Counted from the stretch's first letter, positions 28,776-39,198 are shown. The stretch: DNA of 64,000 nt from Anaerotignum sp. (GCF_030625865.1 NZ_DAOUQB010000003.1:1-64000); one strand, 5' to 3'. Made by a program: numbers and translations. The notes: generated by a model not told the origin, from the sequence alone.

Positions 28776-30377
28776 TTGAATGCAAAAATAAAAGAATTGC
28801 TTGAAAAAGGTAAGAATCAATATAAAAAAATAAACCCCAAATGGAGAAAGTTATTGTTAATCGGGGCTTGCCTGGTCATACTTTTTTCAATAGGCACTGC
28901 AGTTGTTCTTAATTTATCAAAGCCATATGAAACGCTTTTTAGTGGCTTAAATCAAGAAGAAGCCAGCGAAATCATGACAAAACTGCAGGACATGGGTGTG
29001 GACTATAAATATGGAAATGATGGTGTAATTTATGTTCCAAAGGAACAAGAGGAAAAATTGAAAGCACAACTTGTGTATGAAGGTTACCCTAAAAGTGGTT
29101 TTACATATGATGTTTTTAAAAACAACATTGGGTTGACAACCACGGATTTCGAAAAGGACAGCTATAAGTTGTTTGATCTTCAAAATAGAATGGGCGCTAC
29201 CATTCGTCTTTTTCAAGGGGTAAAAGATGCTAAGGTTACCATAGCTTTGGCAGAAGACCAGAAATATGTTCTGGATGATAATAGTACGCAAAAAGCCCAG
29301 GCATCTGTTGTAGTTATTATGGAGGACGGGGGTTCTCCCACAACGGAACAGGTTAAGGGAATTCAGCGCTTGGTTGCAAAAAGTATACCTTCCATGGAAA
29401 TGGCGGATGTTGTAGTCTTGGATGGAAACGGCAACGATGTTTCGCCTTCAGGGGATAGTACTTCCGAAGGGGCTAACAAACTGAAGCTTGAATTTGAAAA
29501 ACATATGGATGATGCCATTCGTGCTAAAATACTGAATGTATTAAGCCCTATTTATGGCTCTGATAATGTTAAGGTTTCTGTAAGAACAACGGTTGATGTG
29601 GATAAAAAAATTCGAGAAATCGTAAATCACCAAGCTCCCCTGGAAGATTCTGATAAGGGGATTCCCAGTACTGAGACCAATGGGGTTGAGATGGTAAAGG
29701 GTGGAGATACTGCCGGTGGTGTTCCGGGAACCCAGACCAATGCAGAGGTGCCTACCTATTCTCAAGTAGAAGCGGACGGAACGGAAACATATTATAAACA
29801 GGATAGCACCATTGATTATTTGGTGAATCAGCTCACCGAACAGTCTCAAATTGACGCTGGCAGCATTCAAGACATTTCTGTTTCAATCGCAATTAACAGC
29901 GATACCATTGGGAATATTTCTCAAAAGGATTTAAAAGGGTTGATTGCCAATGCCGCGGGAATTACTAAAGAAAACCAGGATGACAAAATAGCCATTGTTG
30001 CATCTCCGTTTTTTAATGCGAGTCCTATTACGACAGATCTTGATAATTTAGGAAAGAATAATTGGATTATTATTGGTGCAATCGCATCTGGTGTATTTCT
30101 GATCATTTTGGTGACGATTATTGTTATCGCTAGCAGAAGAAGAAAGAAAAAGAAGCAAATGGGTGCAACACTTGAGACGCCAAGACAACAAACTGCTTCG
30201 CAGGAAGCATACTTAAAGCAATTAAAACAAAAACAGCAAGATGATGCGGAAAACCAAATTTTAAATCTGTCAAACGAGAAAGGTTTGGAGTTGAAAAATA
30301 AGGTTCGTGAGCTTGCAGGGGATAATCCTGAAATCTCAGCGCAGCTGATCAGATCTTGGTTAAGAGGGGGAGAATAA
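28776..30377 (+). CDS. fliF: Flagellar M-ring protein FliF
   Basis: YETLFSGLNQEEASEIMTKLQDMGVDYKYGNDGVIYVPK; operon context. Confidence 0.94.
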   Translation: MNAKIKELLEKGKNQYKKINPKWRKLLLIGACLVILFSIGTAVVLNLSKPYETLFSGLNQEEASEIMTKLQDMGVDYKYGNDGVIYVPKEQEEKLKAQLVYEGYPKSGFTYDVFKNNIGLTTTDFEKDSYKLFDLQNRMGATIRLFQGVKDAKVTIALAEDQKYVLDDNSTQKAQASVVVIMEDGGSPTTEQVKGIQRLVAKSIPSMEMADVVVLDGNGNDVSPSGDSTSEGANKLKLEFEKHMDDAIRAKILNVLSPIYGSDNVKVSVRTTVDVDKKIREIVNHQAPLEDSDKGIPSTETNGVEMVKGGDTAGGVPGTQTNAEVPTYSQVEADGTETYYKQDSTIDYLVNQLTEQSQIDAGSIQDISVSIAINSDTIGNISQKDLKGLIANAAGITKENQDDKIAIVASPFFNASPITTDLDNLGKNNWIIIGAIASGVFLIILVTIIVIASRRRKKKKQMGATLETPRQQTASQEAYLKQLKQKQQDDAENQILNLSNEKGLELKNKVRELAGDNPEISAQLIRSWLRGGE

Positions 30378-30379
30378 AA

Positions 30380-31390
30380 GTGGCAAAGGAAAATGTTATA
30401 ACGCCGGAACAGAAGGCTGCTGCGGTTGTTATCTCCCTTGGAGCAGAAAAGGCCGCGCAGGTTTATAAATATTTAACGGAAGAGGAAATTCAAAGGATTA
30501 CCATTGAAGTTGCAAAACTGGGATTTTTGCCATCAGAAGTGACAGAAGGAATTTTGGACGAGTTTTATAAAAATTGTATGCTTCATAAAGTTGTTACAGA
30601 AGGTGGCATGGAGTATGCTAAAAGCGTTTTGGAAAAAGCTTTTGGCGAAGATGTGGCCAGCAATTTATTAGGAAAGGTAGAGAAAACCCTTAAATCCAGG
30701 GTATTCTCTTTCTTGAGTAAATATGATGACTTGTCCATTTTCTCTATTTTAAGCAATGAAAGACCCCAAACCATTGCCTTGGTTCTTTCATATATGGACT
30801 CTGATCGGGCGGCAAATATTATTGCCGGACTCCCTGAGCAAAGAAAAATTAGCGTAGTCGAGGCAATTGCAAGAATGGATAGTGCAGCTCCCGAGGCTAT
30901 GAAAATTGTGGAGCAGGAAATTGAAAAAAAACTATCGTCTGTAATGACCACAGATTATACGAAAATTGGTGGTATTGATTATATTGCCGAAGTTATGAAT
31001 TATGTGGATCGTGGCGATGAAAAATATATCTTTGATGAACTTAGTAAGCGTGACGTTGAACTTGTGGAAGAAATCCGTAAGAAAATGTTTGTATTCGAAG
31101 ATATTGTTGGGATGGATAATCTTTCCATTCAGAGAGTTATTCGTGAGGTTGACCAAAAAGATCTTGTTTATGCGCTTAAGGGTGCACAAAGCGAAGTTGC
31201 AAATGTTATTTTCTCCAATATGTCTGCTCGTATGACAGAAACCATTAAATCTGAACTGGAAATCACAACGAATGTTCGTGTTAAAGATGTTGAGGATGCA
31301 CAGCAGAGAATTGTTAGCGTAATCAGAAAGCTTGAAGACGCAGGCCAGATTGTTGTTTCTAAGGGCGGAAAGGATGATATTATTGCATGA
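30380..31390 (+). CDS. fliG: Flagellar motor switch protein FliG
   Basis: SNERPQTIALVLSYMDSDRAANIIAGLPEQ, GSEV-like repeats; GTG start 30380. Confidence 0.94.
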   Translation: MAKENVITPEQKAAAVVISLGAEKAAQVYKYLTEEEIQRITIEVAKLGFLPSEVTEGILDEFYKNCMLHKVVTEGGMEYAKSVLEKAFGEDVASNLLGKVEKTLKSRVFSFLSKYDDLSIFSILSNERPQTIALVLSYMDSDRAANIIAGLPEQRKISVVEAIARMDSAAPEAMKIVEQEIEKKLSSVMTTDYTKIGGIDYIAEVMNYVDRGDEKYIFDELSKRDVELVEEIRKKMFVFEDIVGMDNLSIQRVIREVDQKDLVYALKGAQSEVANVIFSNMSARMTETIKSELEITTNVRVKDVEDAQQRIVSVIRKLEDAGQIVVSKGGKDDIIA

Positions 31391-32252
31391 TGAAGAATTA
31401 ACAATAGACGCCTTTCGTTTTGATCAGTTTGGAGATAGTTCTGCGGAGAAAAAAACTTTTAATAAATCCAGCGGGAATATCGTACTGCCCAGTTTTGATA
31501 AAGAAGTGGTAGAAGAAGATATGGAAGAGGTTGAACCTCAGGAGTCGGAAAAAAAAATCTCTGATGAACCTGATAAAAGCCACTTGCTGTTGCGGGAGCT
31601 TGAAAAAAGAGAGGCTAAGCTTCTTGAGAAAGAGAAAAAAGTGCTTGCAGAGGCCCAAAAAAAAGCGGATGAGATGATCGGACAAGCTCAAACCGATGCT
31701 GAGGAAATCAAAAAAAATGCCTTTGACCAAGCTTCTCAAGAAGGATACCAGGAAGGTTATCAAAAGGCTTATGAAGAGAATAAAGCAAAAATGGATGAAG
31801 AGACAGCAGCTTTTCTTATTCAAGTAAGAGATATTATACAGGCGTATGAAGAAGAGAAAAAGCTGCTTATTTCGCAAAACATAGATGAGCTAAAAGAACT
31901 GGCAATTTCCATTGCAGAAAAGGTCATTCAGATTAGTTTGAAAACCAGTGGAGAAATCATAAAAAAAATGATTGTAACTGCTACAAGTAAAATGAAATAT
32001 AAAGAATGGGCAAAGATTTATATTTCAAAAAGTGATTCTGCTTTAATTGTAGAGTCAAATGCAGATTTGATAGATGCAATTTCGCATTTGTCTGAACATA
32101 TTAAGATAATTGTTATGGAGGATTCTGCGCCGGGAACCTGTATTATTGAACTGCCAGACCAAATTATTGATGCCAGCGCAAGTACCCAGATTGAAAATAT
32201 CAGGGCAATTATGAAGAGTTCAGGTAAGCTCGGAGGGAATGACATTGTTTAG
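31374..32252 (+). CDS. fliH: Flagellar assembly protein FliH
   Basis: Coiled-coil plus C-terminal FliH domain; overlaps fliG end; between fliG and fliI. Confidence 0.85.
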   Translation: MILLHDEELTIDAFRFDQFGDSSAEKKTFNKSSGNIVLPSFDKEVVEEDMEEVEPQESEKKISDEPDKSHLLLRELEKREAKLLEKEKKVLAEAQKKADEMIGQAQTDAEEIKKNAFDQASQEGYQEGYQKAYEENKAKMDEETAAFLIQVRDIIQAYEEEKKLLISQNIDELKELAISIAEKVIQISLKTSGEIIKKMIVTATSKMKYKEWAKIYISKSDSALIVESNADLIDAISHLSEHIKIIVMEDSAPGTCIIELPDQIIDASASTQIENIRAIMKSSGKLGGNDIV

Positions 32253-33546
32253 TGAATTGGTTGATGTGATTAAACGTTCAAATACCATAAGTCATATCGG
32301 CAAAATTGAAAATATTGTTGGAATGGCAATAGAGGCATCCGGCAGAAAAGCCAGTATTGGCGAGATCAGCATGATTTACAACGAAAGCGAGAAAAAGCAA
32401 ATCATGGCGGAAACGGTAGGTTTTCGGGACGATCGTATTCTGCTTATGCCCTATGAGAGTATGAAAGGGGTTTCCGCAGGAACCTTTGTAAAGAATACAA
32501 ACGAGTGCTTAAAAATACCGGTGGGGGATTTTTTACAAGGGAGAATCATAGACGCTCTGGGAAGACCTATGGATGGCTTGGGTGAGCTTCAGTCAAGCCA
32601 GTATTTTCCTGTGGACAGTATTGTAACAAATCCTCTTACCAGGCCGCCCATTCAAGAAAGAATGGAATTCGGTGTCAAGGCGATTGATGGCTTACTTACT
32701 ATTGGCAAGGGTCAAAGAATGGGTATTTTTGCGGGTAGTGGTGTAGGGAAAAGTACCCTTCTGGGTATGCTTGCCAGAAAAGTAAAAACAGACATTAACG
32801 TAATTGCGCTAGTGGGGGAAAGAGGAAGAGAAGTTCGAGAATTTATTGAAAGAGATTTAGGGGAAGAAGGCCTAAAGCGATCTGTTTTAGTTGTTGCAAC
32901 CTCAGATCAATCTGCAATGCTTCGAATGAAGTGCCCTTTGGTTGCCACTGCAATTGCAGAATATTTTAAAAATCAAGGCAAGGATGTACTGCTTATGATG
33001 GATTCCCTAACAAGATTTGCTATGGCTCAGCGGGAAATTGGACTGGCTATAGGTGAGCCGCCTATTGCAAGGGGATATACACCATCCATATATGCAGAAA
33101 TGCCAAAGCTGCTTGAGCGAACGGGTAATTTTAAAGATGGTTCTATTACCGGAATTTATACCGTGCTGGTGGAAGGGGATGATACCAATGATCCCATTGC
33201 AGATACGGTAAGAGGTATTATTGATGGGCATATTGTGTTGTCCAGAAAATTGGCCAATGGGAATCATTTTCCGGCCATTGATGTAAATGCAAGCATTTCA
33301 AGACTTATGAGTGCCATTGCTGAACGACATCATTTGGAAATGGCCTCAAAACTAAGGGATATTCTTAGTATTTATGAGAAAAACAGCGATTTGATTTCCA
33401 TTGGTGCTTATAAGCATGGGACAAACCATAAGCTGGACTTTGCGATTTCCAAAATAGACAAAATTAATTCCTTTTTGAAACAAGGCGTGGATGAGAAATT
33501 TTCCCTTGAAGAAACCTTGAAACAGATGGAGGAAATTTTAAAATAA
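32239..33546 (+). CDS. fliI: Flagellar protein export ATPase FliI
   Basis: FAGSGVGKSTLLGMLAR, GERGREVREFIERDLG, DSLTRFAMAQREIGLAIGEPP. Confidence 0.95.
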   Translation: MTLFSELVDVIKRSNTISHIGKIENIVGMAIEASGRKASIGEISMIYNESEKKQIMAETVGFRDDRILLMPYESMKGVSAGTFVKNTNECLKIPVGDFLQGRIIDALGRPMDGLGELQSSQYFPVDSIVTNPLTRPPIQERMEFGVKAIDGLLTIGKGQRMGIFAGSGVGKSTLLGMLARKVKTDINVIALVGERGREVREFIERDLGEEGLKRSVLVVATSDQSAMLRMKCPLVATAIAEYFKNQGKDVLLMMDSLTRFAMAQREIGLAIGEPPIARGYTPSIYAEMPKLLERTGNFKDGSITGIYTVLVEGDDTNDPIADTVRGIIDGHIVLSRKLANGNHFPAIDVNASISRLMSAIAERHHLEMASKLRDILSIYEKNSDLISIGAYKHGTNHKLDFAISKIDKINSFLKQGVDEKFSLEETLKQMEEILK

Positions 33547-33579
33547 ACCGTTGGCTGTATTATATTTGTGGGTGATGAA

Positions 33580-34011
33580 ATGAAAAAATTTAGTTTTCAG
33601 CTGGAATCTGTTATGAATTTTAAAAATCAGCGCTTAGAAAGCAAAAAGGCTGAACATGCTAAAGTAATTGCCATGGTAAATGAGCAGAATCAAAAAATTG
33701 ATTTTCTTTTGGAAAGATATAGAGGTATCAATTCTGAGTTTAACGAGAAAAAGATAGAAGGAATTTCTATTATTGAAGCAATGGAATATTCAGGTTTTCT
33801 CTATAAACTGGAAGTGGAAATTCAACAAGAAAAACGCCAGCTTGAAAAATTAAAAAAAGTGGAAGAAGAGAAGCGTGCTGAAGTAGTAGAAGTAAAAATT
33901 GAGACTTCCACGCTGGAAAAGCTAAAGGAAAAAAAACTTGAGATTTATCATAAAGAAATGCAAAAAAGTGAAGAATTATTCATAGAAGAATTTGTGTCCC
34001 GAAATTTATAA
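33580..34011 (+). CDS. fliJ: Flagellar export protein FliJ
   Basis: MKKFSFQLESVMNFKNQRLESKKAEHAKV; coiled coil; after fliI. Confidence 0.85.
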   Translation: MKKFSFQLESVMNFKNQRLESKKAEHAKVIAMVNEQNQKIDFLLERYRGINSEFNEKKIEGISIIEAMEYSGFLYKLEVEIQQEKRQLEKLKKVEEEKRAEVVEVKIETSTLEKLKEKKLEIYHKEMQKSEELFIEEFVSRNL

Positions 34012-34021
34012 TTTTTGGTGA

Positions 34022-34126
34022 ATGAAATGCAGCAAAAACAAGGAACACTCTTTAAAAACAAATTTTGATGTTCAAGGGGCGCTTGTAAATACTACAGGAG
34101 AAATCAACTTTAAAAGGGTAAAATAA
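34022..34126 (+). CDS. Possible 34-aa small ORF at distal end of flagellar operon
   Basis: MKCSKNKEHSLKTNFDVQGALVNTTGEINFKRVK; starts just after fliJ stop; weak RBS. Confidence 0.25.
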   Translation: MKCSKNKEHSLKTNFDVQGALVNTTGEINFKRVK

Positions 34127-34150
34127 AAACCCCCATATAAATTGGGGGTT
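34127..34150 (-). terminator. Terminator of initiator tRNA gene (minus strand)
   Basis: AACCCCCATATAAATTGGGGGTT; on the minus strand followed by T-rich TTTTTATTTTA. Confidence 0.7.
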
Positions 34151-34153
34151 GGA

Positions 34154-34227
<74 letters not shown>

Positions 34228-34301
34228 GCAACATGAAATGTACTACGTTATTTATTATATGCCTAATAAACAGGTTTGTCAACACAACATTGTCGCAAAT
34301 T

Positions 34302-35015
34302 TCATACCCCATCCTTAAATTTCGACTCTAACTTACTTTTTCTGTCTTGCCAGTCGGGCATTAGTTGGGTTAATAGGGCATAAAAGTCATGCCCATGATT
34401 CTTATAGCGAAAATGTAGTAACTCATGGAGTACAACCTGTTGGATGCAGTCTTCTGAGGCTTTCATTAGCTGAAGATTCAAGCGAATGGTATCTCCACAA
34501 GTAGTACAGCTCCCCCAGAGGGTTTTCATATTCCGCACATGGATGGTTGGTAGTAAAATTCCGTAAGGTTCAACCAAGGGGTGAATTTCTTTTAAAATTT
34601 CTTGGAATTTTGTTTTTGCTTGTTGTTTCAGCCAAAAAAGATATTCATCATGGAGAGCATTTTCGGTGGTGCTGGTAGAAAACATGCAAATTTTATCTCC
34701 GTTTATTTCAATTTTGGATGTGCCTTTGGAAATCACCAAACGGTAAGGTTTACCCAAATAGTAAAGGGTTTTCCCATTATAAAATCCTGCCGGGGGTAAA
34801 TTTTGACGAATTTTTTCAATTTCGGCAAGGTGTGTGATAACCCAAAGGGATTTGGATTTTACGAATTCCTCAATTACAGAATAAGGAACTTTTTTTGATG
34901 CAGAGACAACAACGTTTCCATGTTTATTCACACGGAGATTGATATATTTAACATCTTTGCGAATTAGTTCATATTCCAATTCGATGCCTTCATATTGAAC
35001 TGTGTGTATAGACAT
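34302..35015 (-). CDS. YgjP/M48-like zinc metallopeptidase (DUF45/SprT-like)
   Basis: LWGSCTTCGDTIRLNLQLMKA...VVLHELLHFRYKNHGHDFYALL. Confidence 0.88.
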   Translation of the reverse strand: MSIHTVQYEGIELEYELIRKDVKYINLRVNKHGNVVVSASKKVPYSVIEEFVKSKSLWVITHLAEIEKIRQNLPPAGFYNGKTLYYLGKPYRLVISKGTSKIEINGDKICMFSTSTTENALHDEYLFWLKQQAKTKFQEILKEIHPLVEPYGILLPTIHVRNMKTLWGSCTTCGDTIRLNLQLMKASEDCIQQVVLHELLHFRYKNHGHDFYALLTQLMPDWQDRKSKLESKFKDGV

Positions 35016-35437
35016 AGAGATTCTCCTTTGCTATAATCGATTATTTATATATTTTACACGCTTAAAATAGGATTGTCCAGTCTGGTTACTTTTTATTATC
35101 CATGCGTATTATTTCAAAATATACACAATTTTTTTAATGAATAGGCTAAAATTAATTAAATTAATTATAAAAATGAATAAGTTGTCTTTTGCAAGGGAAG
35201 AACCAATCATTTATAAATTATATAATTATTCATTTTGATGCGGAAATCAATAGTTTTTTTGAATAATAAAATTGGGAAATATGGAAAAAAGCATTGGAAA
35301 AACGAATGAAAAATAAACAGAGAAATACAAACCATAAACTTTCGATTGAAGTATACATTGATATATGATAAAATAACAACTGAATATAAATAAAATAATT
35401 TGCATAAAGCAAAATAAAAAAATAAGGAGATGGGTAA

Positions 35438-36439
35438 ATGAAAAAGAGATTAGTAACATTAACAGCCTTGGCTGTAACTGCTGTGATGGCATTTACAGGT
35501 TGTGGCAGCAGTGGCAATGAGGCTGCTGAGGGTGAAACGAATAATGCTTCTGCGGGCGCACAGGAATTAACTTTGGGTACAGGTGGAACAACCGGTACAT
35601 ATTATGCTGTCGGTGGAACCATGGCTACCGTATTAAACAACGTAATGGAAAATGTTAGCCTGAAGGTGGTTTCTACCGGTGCTTCCAAGGCAAATATTTT
35701 AGATGTAGACGAAGGAATTTCAGATATTGCCATTGTTCAGAATGATGTAATGTACTATGCATATAAAGGTACAGACCTTTTTGAAGCAGATGGCGCCTTT
35801 GATTCTTTTTCTGCGATTGCAGGAATTTACGATGAAACCTGCCAGATTATAGCAGCCCCTGGTATTACCAGTATTGCAGACTTAAAAGGTAAAACAATAA
35901 ATGTGGGTGACGCAGGCAGCGGTGTTGAATTTAATGCAACACAGATTTTAGCGGCTTATGGTATTGATATTAACAAGGATATTAACAAAGTAAACGGTAG
36001 CTTCGGCGATGCAGCAGATTCTATCAAGGATGGAAAAATTGATGCAGCATTTATTACAGCAGGCGCGCCTACAACAGCAGTGGTTGATTTGGCTATTTCC
36101 AAAGACATTAATTTGCTGACCATTGATGATGAGCATGCAGAAGCTTTAATGGCTGAATATCCTTTCTATACTAAAACAATTATTCCGGGCGGAACATATT
36201 CTTGCGTTCCTGATGACGTACAGACATTGAGCGTTCGTGCAACCTTAATTGCTAAAAATGATTTGACAGAAGACACCATTTATGAATTTACAAAAGCACT
36301 TTTTGAAAACAAAGAGGCTTTGGCAAACAGCAATGCAAAATTTGCTGAATTAGATTCAAATGCAGCAGTACAGGGGATTTCCGTTCCTTTCCATCCCGGT
36401 GCTGAGAAATACTTTAAAGAGATTGGTGTTCTGAGCTAA
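35438..36439 (+). CDS. TAXI family TRAP transporter solute-binding lipoprotein
   Basis: Lipobox TGCGSSG; LTLGTGGTTGTYYAVGGTMATVLN; GDAGSGVEFNATQIL. Confidence 0.92.
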   Translation: MKKRLVTLTALAVTAVMAFTGCGSSGNEAAEGETNNASAGAQELTLGTGGTTGTYYAVGGTMATVLNNVMENVSLKVVSTGASKANILDVDEGISDIAIVQNDVMYYAYKGTDLFEADGAFDSFSAIAGIYDETCQIIAAPGITSIADLKGKTINVGDAGSGVEFNATQILAAYGIDINKDINKVNGSFGDAADSIKDGKIDAAFITAGAPTTAVVDLAISKDINLLTIDDEHAEALMAEYPFYTKTIIPGGTYSCVPDDVQTLSVRATLIAKNDLTEDTIYEFTKALFENKEALANSNAKFAELDSNAAVQGISVPFHPGAEKYFKEIGVLS

Positions 36440-36946
36440 TTGTCAAATCGTGGTAAAATAAGCTATAAGCAGTTTGCTGGCATAGTGGTTGCAATAATAA
36501 TTGTTATTATTGCAACTACTATTTTTCTTATGAACCATACAGGAGATTGCCTGATATTGAGGAACGGGAGAACAGGCAATATTCTCGCAAGTTACCCCAT
36601 GGAAGAAGGCGGGGAATTTTCTGTGCGATTCATGCATTCTGTAAATAAGTCTACGGTGGAGGATCGGTACCGAATTGAGAATGGAAAAATTGTTGTATAC
36701 GAGACGGTATACTATAATTTTGGAGCAGGGGTGCAAACTGAGGTGGAAGATGGACAAACATTGACATACGGGGAAGATGGATCTATGATTGTTTCCGGCT
36801 TTGACAAGCCCATACCTGATCTTTCTTATAATGTAAGCCCTGTTTATGATCATATTCTGAGTGTGAACGGAGAAGAAATCAGTCTGCGCCAACTTTGCGG
36901 TAAGGATAGATTTGTCACTTTTAGTTATGAAAAGGGGAAGAAATAG
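36440..36946 (+). CDS. DUF1850 domain-containing protein
   Basis: TTG start immediately after SBP stop; FSVRFMHSVNKSTVEDRYRIENGKIVVYETVYYNFGAGVQTE; TRAP-operon context. Confidence 0.82.
   Translation: MSNRGKISYKQFAGIVVAIIIVIIATTIFLMNHTGDCLILRNGRTGNILASYPMEEGGEFSVRFMHSVNKSTVEDRYRIENGKIVVYETVYYNFGAGVQTEVEDGQTLTYGEDGSMIVSGFDKPIPDLSYNVSPVYDHILSVNGEEISLRQLCGKDRFVTFSYEKGKK
36482..36522 (+). repeat. 41-bp near-perfect inverted repeat within start of DUF1850 CDS
   Basis: ATAGTGGTTGCAATAATAA TTG TTATTATTGCAACTACTAT: 18/19 paired, remaining pair G.U in RNA. Confidence 0.95.
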
Positions 36947-37110
36947 AAAAGGGGTTGATAGTTTCAAAGTAATTTAAGCCCTTTAATGCTTTGTTTTTTT
37001 GCATATTGTTTTTAAGAAAAAATTAGATTGCCTTATAATTAAGATATGTAAAATGCTTAAATTTGGTTTGGATACTTTGAAAAGCATTCTGAACAAAAGG
37101 AGGACGTACG

Positions 37111-39066
37111 GTGTTTAAAAAGAAAGAAAAGGTATCTTTGGAGAACATTGCTGCATTTCATGAGGAAGTAAATGGTACAAATTTGGAAGCGGTTATGAAA
37201 AAATATGATAGGGAAGCGAATGTTCGTCATTTTGAAGGGATTCCAAAGATAATTGTGCGGTGCATGCTGATTGCGTTCGCATTATTTATGGTTTATATGA
37301 ATTTATTCGCAAATTGGGGCGAACAGATTAGGCGTTGTTTATTTTTGAGCGCAGTTATTTTATTGATATTTACAGTTTATCCAAGAAAAAAGGGTATGTC
37401 GCAAAAGGTGAACCATATTCCTTGGTATGACTGGATTTTGGGAATTGGAGGTTCTGCCAGTTTTCTTTATTATGTTATAAATTTTAACGAAATCATCCAA
37501 AAGGCCACAAGAATAGGGCAAATTGAAGTGATTTTTGGTATTATTGGTATTTTAGTTTTAACGGAGGCTTGCCGCCGAGTAACGGGTATCCCTATTATTG
37601 TTGTGGCAACAGCCTTTGTAATCTATGCATTTTCCACGGGATTACCTCTCAGACGAATTATATATAATTTGTTTTATACAACAACAGGTGTTATCGGGGT
37701 TCCTATCGGTGTTTGTTCTACCTTTATCGCATTATTTATTATTTTTGGCGCTTTTTTAGAAGCAACGGGAATATCCAACTTTTTTATTCAATGTGCAAAT
37801 TCTGTGGCAGGTGCCAGTTCAGGCGGCCCTGCAAAGGTTGCGGTTATTTCCAGTGCGCTATGCGGTATGGTTTCCGGTAGTTCCGTAGGAAATACGGTTA
37901 CGACAGGTAGCGTTACCATCCCTATGATGAAAAAAACAGGATATCCTCCTGAGTTTGCGGGTGCAGTTGAAGCAGCAGCTTCTACCGGTGGTCAGATTAT
38001 GCCCCCAATTATGGGTGCGGCTGCATTCTTGATGGCAGAAATGTGCGGTGTACAATATGCCAGCATTATTCAAAAGGCCATTTTACCTGCATTCTTATAT
38101 TTTTCAGGTATCTTTTTAATGGTACACTTTAAGGCAAGAAAGCTAAAATTAATGGGAATTCCCAAAGAAGAATTGCCAAAATTTAAACATTTATTTAAAA
38201 ATATGTATTTGCTTTTGCCATTGGTTGTACTGGTATATATGATTATTGATGGTTACACCATGTCACGTTCTGCGATTTTTGCAACATTAGTAGCTATTGC
38301 CGTGAGTATGTTTAACAAAGAAAATCGTATGAATGTAAATGGCTTTTGTACAGCCTTGGAAAATGGTGGGAAAGGTACCCTTTCTGTTGCAGCCGCTTGT
38401 GGTATGGCGGGCATTATTGCCGGCGTTGTAAGTATGACAGGCTTAGGACAGATTTTTATTTCAGGGATTGTTTCCGTAGCAGGCAATAGCCTTATTATTG
38501 CGCTCATGCTAACAATGGTATGTTGTATTATTTTGGGTATGGGTGTGCCTACAACGGCGAACTATATCATTATGGCTACAACCTGTGCGCCTATATTAAT
38601 TACGGGCATGAATATGGATATCGTGGCTGCCAATATGTTTGTATTTTACTTTGGTATTGTAGCAGATATTACGCCGCCTGTTGCATTGGCCGCATATGCG
38701 GGATCTGCAATTGCGGGTGCAAATCCTATGAAAACGGCATTTAACGCAACAATGCTTGCCATTGCTGCCTTTATCATTCCCTATGTATTTGCATACAACC
38801 AAGCGTTATTATTTATTAATACAACACCCATACAGGTAATTCAGGTAGTCGTGACTTCTTTTATCGGTATGTTTGCTATTTCTGGCGGCATGATTGGTTA
38901 TATGTTTAAAGATTTAAATCCCGTTTTACGGGTTATCTGTATCATTTGTGGCCTAATGTTGATTTATCCGAGCATAGGAACAGACTTCGTTGGTATTATT
39001 GCAGTTGGTATTATTGTTGCAATGCAATTGATGGAAAATAGAAAAAAATTAAAAACAACTGCGTAA
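37111..39066 (+). CDS. TRAP transporter permease, fused 4TM/12TM
   Basis: GTG start; GVPIGVCSTFIALFIIFGAFLEATG, GGPAKVAVISSALCGMVSGSSVGNTVTTGSVTIPMMK, GMGVPTTANYIIMA. Confidence 0.93.
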   Translation: MFKKKEKVSLENIAAFHEEVNGTNLEAVMKKYDREANVRHFEGIPKIIVRCMLIAFALFMVYMNLFANWGEQIRRCLFLSAVILLIFTVYPRKKGMSQKVNHIPWYDWILGIGGSASFLYYVINFNEIIQKATRIGQIEVIFGIIGILVLTEACRRVTGIPIIVVATAFVIYAFSTGLPLRRIIYNLFYTTTGVIGVPIGVCSTFIALFIIFGAFLEATGISNFFIQCANSVAGASSGGPAKVAVISSALCGMVSGSSVGNTVTTGSVTIPMMKKTGYPPEFAGAVEAAASTGGQIMPPIMGAAAFLMAEMCGVQYASIIQKAILPAFLYFSGIFLMVHFKARKLKLMGIPKEELPKFKHLFKNMYLLLPLVVLVYMIIDGYTMSRSAIFATLVAIAVSMFNKENRMNVNGFCTALENGGKGTLSVAAACGMAGIIAGVVSMTGLGQIFISGIVSVAGNSLIIALMLTMVCCIILGMGVPTTANYIIMATTCAPILITGMNMDIVAANMFVFYFGIVADITPPVALAAYAGSAIAGANPMKTAFNATMLAIAAFIIPYVFAYNQALLFINTTPIQVIQVVVTSFIGMFAISGGMIGYMFKDLNPVLRVICIICGLMLIYPSIGTDFVGIIAVGIIVAMQLMENRKKLKTTA

Positions 39067-39078
39067 GAAGTTTAATTG

Positions 39079-39105
39079 AGCGGGTAGCATAGCTACTCGC
39101 TTTTT
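39079..39105 (+). terminator. Rho-independent terminator
   Basis: GAGCGGGTAGCATAGCTACTCGCTTTTTT. Confidence 0.8.
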
Positions 39106-39145
39106 TGTGCAAAAAAATTTGAGTGTTCTATGATGAATTTTGTTG

Positions 39146-39176
39146 TTGACTTTGACGTTGCGTCAAGGTGTATCCT
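39146..39176 (+). promoter_or_regulatory. MerR-type promoter with 19-bp spacer and central dyad
   Basis: TTGACT (39146-39151), 19 bp, TATCCT (39171-39176); dyad CTTTGACG-TTG-CGTCAAGG at 39150-39168. Confidence 0.75.
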
Positions 39177-39198
39177 TTTTTCAATAGGAGGTGACAGT

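Noticed and set aside
31332-31373. ORF-track start of fliH at 31332
   Set aside because: It would overlap fliG by 59 bp without an RBS; ATG 31374 or TTG 31383 is more likely.
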